A stretch of 35,375 nt of DNA from positions 1-35,375 of the forward strand of contig PBKW01000022.1 in assembly GCA_002721615.1 (NCBI GenBank), written 5' to 3'. The position numbers were made by a program, and so were the translations under genes. The DNA comes from Chloroflexota bacterium (GTDB lineage: Bacteria; Chloroflexota; Dehalococcoidia; Lucifugimonadales; Lucifugimonadaceae). The notes beneath the pieces were generated by a model. That model made no database searches. It was not told where the DNA came from and saw only the letters and a list, made by a program, of their open reading frames with translations. Positions 32,891-35,375 of the stretch are shown here, one piece after another. Position 1 is the stretch's first letter, and each line of letters starts with the position of its first letter.

Positions 32891-33595
32891 ATGAATCAGA
32901 CGAATTTTTCTTATTTTTTCCCTTTATTATTTTTGATAAAAAAAATTTTAATTCCATTAATATTATTTATAGAGTTTTTTAAAATCCCATTAATTCTAAT
33001 TAATATTTTTTCAATAATATTATTGATTATTTCTACAATTTTATTCTTAACCAACATAGAAACAATTGGGTTTTTCATTTTTTTATCAGGCTTTTTGTTA
33101 TCAATTGTCATAGAAGATTTACACTTAAAAAAACTTAAAGTTTCTTATTTAAAAACAAAAAATTATTTAACAATCATTGGTTTATTTTCTATTTTTGGTT
33201 ACCCATTATTATTGATAGGATTAATGAGTGAAGAGTCAATCTATTTCCCTTGGTTAATACTTTTATCTTTTTTCAGTTCCACATTTTATATTATTAGAAG
33301 AAACACTTTATTCTCAAAAGTAAAATTAAAAAAATATCAAAAAAATTGGTTGTCAAAATTTTTCTTATCTCAATTAATTCTTAATGATGAAATAAGAAAA
33401 CAAAGTAAATTCAAATCTATAATATTTTTTATTCAAATGAATATTTGTTCTAATTATGGAATAATTTTTCTCAGTAGTTTAACTTTATTCATTTTTTATA
33501 AAAATTTATCTATATTTTTGTTAACAATAATGACTATCACACAATTAATAGTAAGTTTATTTTTAACATTAGGATTTTTGTTTTTTAAAAGATGA
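32891..33595 (+). CDS. polytopic membrane protein, function unknown
   Basis: 234 residues with roughly six or seven hydrophobic helices. The short loops are Lys-rich (EDLHLKKLK at 116-124; KLKKYQKNW near 150). The topology faintly recalls CDP-alcohol phosphotransferases, but the D-G-x2-A-R...D-x3-D motif is absent, so I assign no function. It overlaps the next gene by ATGA. The 132-bp gap upstream is extremely AT-rich and shared with the divergent transhydrogenase; a TATAAT is present at 32831-32836 but has no convincing -35. Confidence 0.7.
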   Translation: MNQTNFSYFFPLLFLIKKILIPLILFIEFFKIPLILINIFSIILLIISTILFLTNIETIGFFIFLSGFLLSIVIEDLHLKKLKVSYLKTKNYLTIIGLFSIFGYPLLLIGLMSEESIYFPWLILLSFFSSTFYIIRRNTLFSKVKLKKYQKNWLSKFFLSQLILNDEIRKQSKFKSIIFFIQMNICSNYGIIFLSSLTLFIFYKNLSIFLLTIMTITQLIVSLFLTLGFLFFKR

Positions 33596-33987
33596 AGAAA
33601 TCAAACAATAAAATATATGAAATATTATCTTTTTTAAGTATTGGTATAGTTTGTGGATCTTTAACAGGATTAATATTTGTCATAATTCAAAAATTATTAA
33701 CTTTTGATTCAGTACTCAGTCTTCCAGAATTTTTCATACTTCTTCTAAGTCCAATTATTGCATCATTATTGATATTCAAACTTTTTAACAACTCTCTTAT
33801 AAAAAATTGTTTAATATCATTTTTTACCTTAATTATCCCGATACTTGGAACTTCTTTTGGTTCTGGAGATTACTCATTTCTTAATCAATTAGGAATATTT
33901 TCATTCATTGGTGGAATAGGAGGATTGTTTTGGAGCGTACCAATATCTTTAACAATATTATTCAAAAAAAAGAAAATTAATAATTAA
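33592..33987 (+). CDS. small polytopic membrane protein, function unknown
   Basis: 131 residues with about four hydrophobic helices. A glycine-rich stretch, FIGGIGGLFWSVP, lies near the C-terminus, and the chain ends in a Lys-rich tail (FKKKKINN) that should stay in the cytosol. The start overlaps the previous stop (ATGA), so the pair is co-translated and the two proteins may associate. No family recognised. Confidence 0.65.
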   Translation: MKKSNNKIYEILSFLSIGIVCGSLTGLIFVIIQKLLTFDSVLSLPEFFILLLSPIIASLLIFKLFNNSLIKNCLISFFTLIIPILGTSFGSGDYSFLNQLGIFSFIGGIGGLFWSVPISLTILFKKKKINN

Positions 33988-34003
33988 ATGATAAAATTTA
34001 ATT

Positions 34004-34777
34004 ATGTCCAAACCTGAACTAATCAATTATTTTAAAATAAAAAAAACAACTCCAAATCCTATATTGCTAATTCATGGTCTTACTTCAGGATGGGAGGAAT
34101 GGGTAGAAGTAATTAAAATTCTGGGTAAAGAAAAAACTATTATTGCAGTGGATATTCCAGGACATGGAAAATCTTTAAAACTAGAAAAATATTCCCTTAA
34201 AAATTATTCTGAACCATTAATAGATTTTATATATAAACATTTTGATGAACCATTTGATATCATAGGTCATTCTCTAGGAGGGTTAATTGGTATTTTTCTA
34301 GCTAGTAACCTTAATAATTTAGTAAGAAATCTTGTTTTAGAAGATCCTCCAATTATAGAAAAAAGTAATAATCAACCATCTATAATAGATTTACTTGATC
34401 AAGAAGCAAAAGAAAAAATAAACTGGAAAAATTTGAATGATGCAGAAGAATATATTAAAAAAATTAATCCGGAAATTTCTGAAAACAAATTAAAAATTAA
34501 AAGTAAATATAAATTTCTTACAGATATAAAAACTTATGATTTCACTTTTTTAAATGAAAATATTTCCACTCCCAATTTACTTAAAAATATTAAATCGAGA
34601 ACTTTGTTAACATTTGGAGATCCCGAATTTGGTGGAATTTTATCAGCTGATGATGCAAAAAAAATAAGTACACTTATACCAAAATGTTCAATAAAAAAAT
34701 GGCAACTAACTGGTCATGGAATACATAACGAACATACTATTAAATACTGTGAAATGATAAAGAAATTCATAGTTTAG
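34004..34777 (+). CDS. alpha/beta-fold hydrolase
   Basis: 257 residues. Seen: oxyanion-hole HG in LLIHGLTSGWEEW (21-33), VDIPGHGKS at 49-57, the nucleophile elbow GHSLGG with S90, the acid D206 (TFGDPEFGG) and the base H238 or H241 (TGHGIHNEH). All triad members are therefore present. There is no signal peptide; it is cytosolic. Likely an esterase, lactonase or C-C hydrolase; the substrate is unknown. It starts 16 nt after the small membrane protein and may belong to the same message. Confidence 0.88.
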   Translation: MSKPELINYFKIKKTTPNPILLIHGLTSGWEEWVEVIKILGKEKTIIAVDIPGHGKSLKLEKYSLKNYSEPLIDFIYKHFDEPFDIIGHSLGGLIGIFLASNLNNLVRNLVLEDPPIIEKSNNQPSIIDLLDQEAKEKINWKNLNDAEEYIKKINPEISENKLKIKSKYKFLTDIKTYDFTFLNENISTPNLLKNIKSRTLLTFGDPEFGGILSADDAKKISTLIPKCSIKKWQLTGHGIHNEHTIKYCEMIKKFIV

Positions 34778-34782
34778 ATAAA

Positions 34783-35375
34783 TTATTTTTGATTCTCTAT
34801 CTCTAATTCTAATAAAAAATCATCCCAAAATATTATATCTTGAAATTGAAGTTTTATATGATCTTGTTTCCATTTATCAACCCATTTTTTTGCCTCTTGA
34901 AAATCTCTCCTCACTAAAGCTAATCTGATCATAGATTCCTGAGCATTAATATGTTCAGGAGACAATTCAATAAGTTTTTCAGCATGTTCTTGAGATTTTT
35001 TCAAGAAAGAATCATCCAATCTTGATAAGTTAAAATAAAAATTAAATAATGCCTGATGAAGTAAGAAATTTTCGGGTTCATCTTCTAAGAGTGAAGAAGC
35101 TAATATAGAAGTATTTTGTACTATCATATCCATTTGTTCTTTAGTAGCAGTTTTTGATATTTCATTTAAATTATTAGTAATTCTATTTAAAATTTCTAAT
35201 CTGCCATAAGAAGCTAATGGTTCAAAACGACCAGCAATTTCTTGTAATTGATCAAGGGTTTTTGAATTTGTTATGGGTAAAGTGTTAGAAGCAACATGAT
35301 ATGGAGTAATAATCAACCAATAAAATATTCCTATCCCTAATATTGGAGAAATCAATGTCACTATCATTACTCCCA
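34783..35375 (-). CDS. C-terminal part of a membrane protein with TPR-like tail, probably O-antigen-ligase-like; N-terminus outside the window
   Basis: The frame is open to the last base; an ATG at 35367 lies inside a hydrophobic helix (MIVTLISPILGIGIFYWLI) and is probably not the start. After that helix comes a soluble helical region: AGRFEPLASYGRLEILNRI, then TPR-like repeats (residues about 100-180) ending ELEIENQK. The order 'last helix, then a loop of the F-x-x-AL-x-x-x-G-x-x-EI type, then TPRs' recalls Wzy/O-antigen-ligase-like proteins of Chloroflexota. This is by memory and needs a profile search. If right, it is another surface-glycan gene at the window edge. Confidence 0.55.
   Translation of the reverse strand, partial: GVMIVTLISPILGIGIFYWLIITPYHVASNTLPITNSKTLDQLQEIAGRFEPLASYGRLEILNRITNNLNEISKTATKEQMDMIVQNTSILASSLLEDEPENFLLHQALFNFYFNLSRLDDSFLKKSQEHAEKLIELSPEHINAQESMIRLALVRRDFQEAKKWVDKWKQDHIKLQFQDIIFWDDFLLELEIENQK

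Noticed and set aside
32911-33111. 66-codon minus-strand ORF rich in Lys and Asn
   Set aside because: A shadow of the hydrophobic plus-strand gene; Ile/Phe codons read backwards give Asn/Lys.
32891-33595. CDP-alcohol phosphatidyltransferase
   Set aside because: Helix layout is slightly similar, but the essential Asp/Gly/Ala/Arg motif is missing.
1-35375. CRISPR arrays, insertion sequences, integrases or attachment sites
   Set aside because: No evenly spaced direct repeats, transposase or recombinase motifs were seen; the base composition looks uniform by eye.

Overview
The window is a strongly AT-rich, tightly packed bacterial segment. Genes overlap by ATGA or lie a few bases apart, no gene-free gap reaches 300 bp, and several genes start with TTG. 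UGA is an ordinary stop here, with several TGA stops and ATGA junctions. The pairing of an Agl23-type (TIGR03663) GT-C protein with a DUF2298/TIGR03662 protein is, from family knowledge, typical of Chloroflexota and archaea. The house-keeping genes (rnc, rsmA, lepA, ispE) are bacterial. I infer a streamlined, probably marine, Chloroflexota lineage (SAR202/Dehalococcoidia-like); this is inference, not proof.

Layout, from low to high coordinate: (1) 1-6489, minus strand: nuoE-nuoF-nuoG-trxA and then a truncated drug-efflux-type MFS transporter, i.e. an NADH-oxidising diaphorase module with no membrane arm in view. (2) 6600-15002, minus strand: rnc followed by a surface-glycan style operon (DUF2298 protein, Agl23-like GT-C, UPF0104/LPG-synthase-TM protein, FAD oxidoreductase, SDR). 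The DUF2298 gene carries an in-frame TGA near its N-terminus. (3) 15110-20001: cca (plus), converging on ogg and a DnaQ-DinG fusion helicase (minus). (4) 20122-25041: a zinc-type MDR dehydrogenase (plus) facing the minus-strand string tRNA-Leu(UAG)-lepA-rsmA-ispE-small membrane protein. (5) 25108-32758: asnB, a SMP-30/gluconolactonase, a three-gene phosphonate biosynthesis operon (PEP mutase fused to a nucleotidyltransferase, plus split phosphonopyruvate decarboxylase alpha and beta), a lipoprotein divergent from it, and a hydroxyacid-oxoacid transhydrogenase. (6) 32891-35375: two overlapping unknown membrane proteins, an alpha/beta hydrolase, and the C-terminal end of a probable O-antigen-ligase-like TPR protein.

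The most interesting system is the phosphonate operon. PepM would make phosphonopyruvate, the two-subunit ThDP enzyme would decarboxylate it to phosphonoacetaldehyde, and the fused nucleotidyltransferase domain would activate a downstream phosphonate, probably with CTP, for attachment to a surface glycan or lipid. The step between phosphonoacetaldehyde and the activated species (aminotransferase or reductase) is not encoded recognisably here. The other notable points are the in-frame TGA, a NuoF whose thioredoxin-like domain has lost its cluster cysteines, a NuoG with an extra four-cysteine insert, and a lepA that begins 9 nt after an encoded tRNA CCA.
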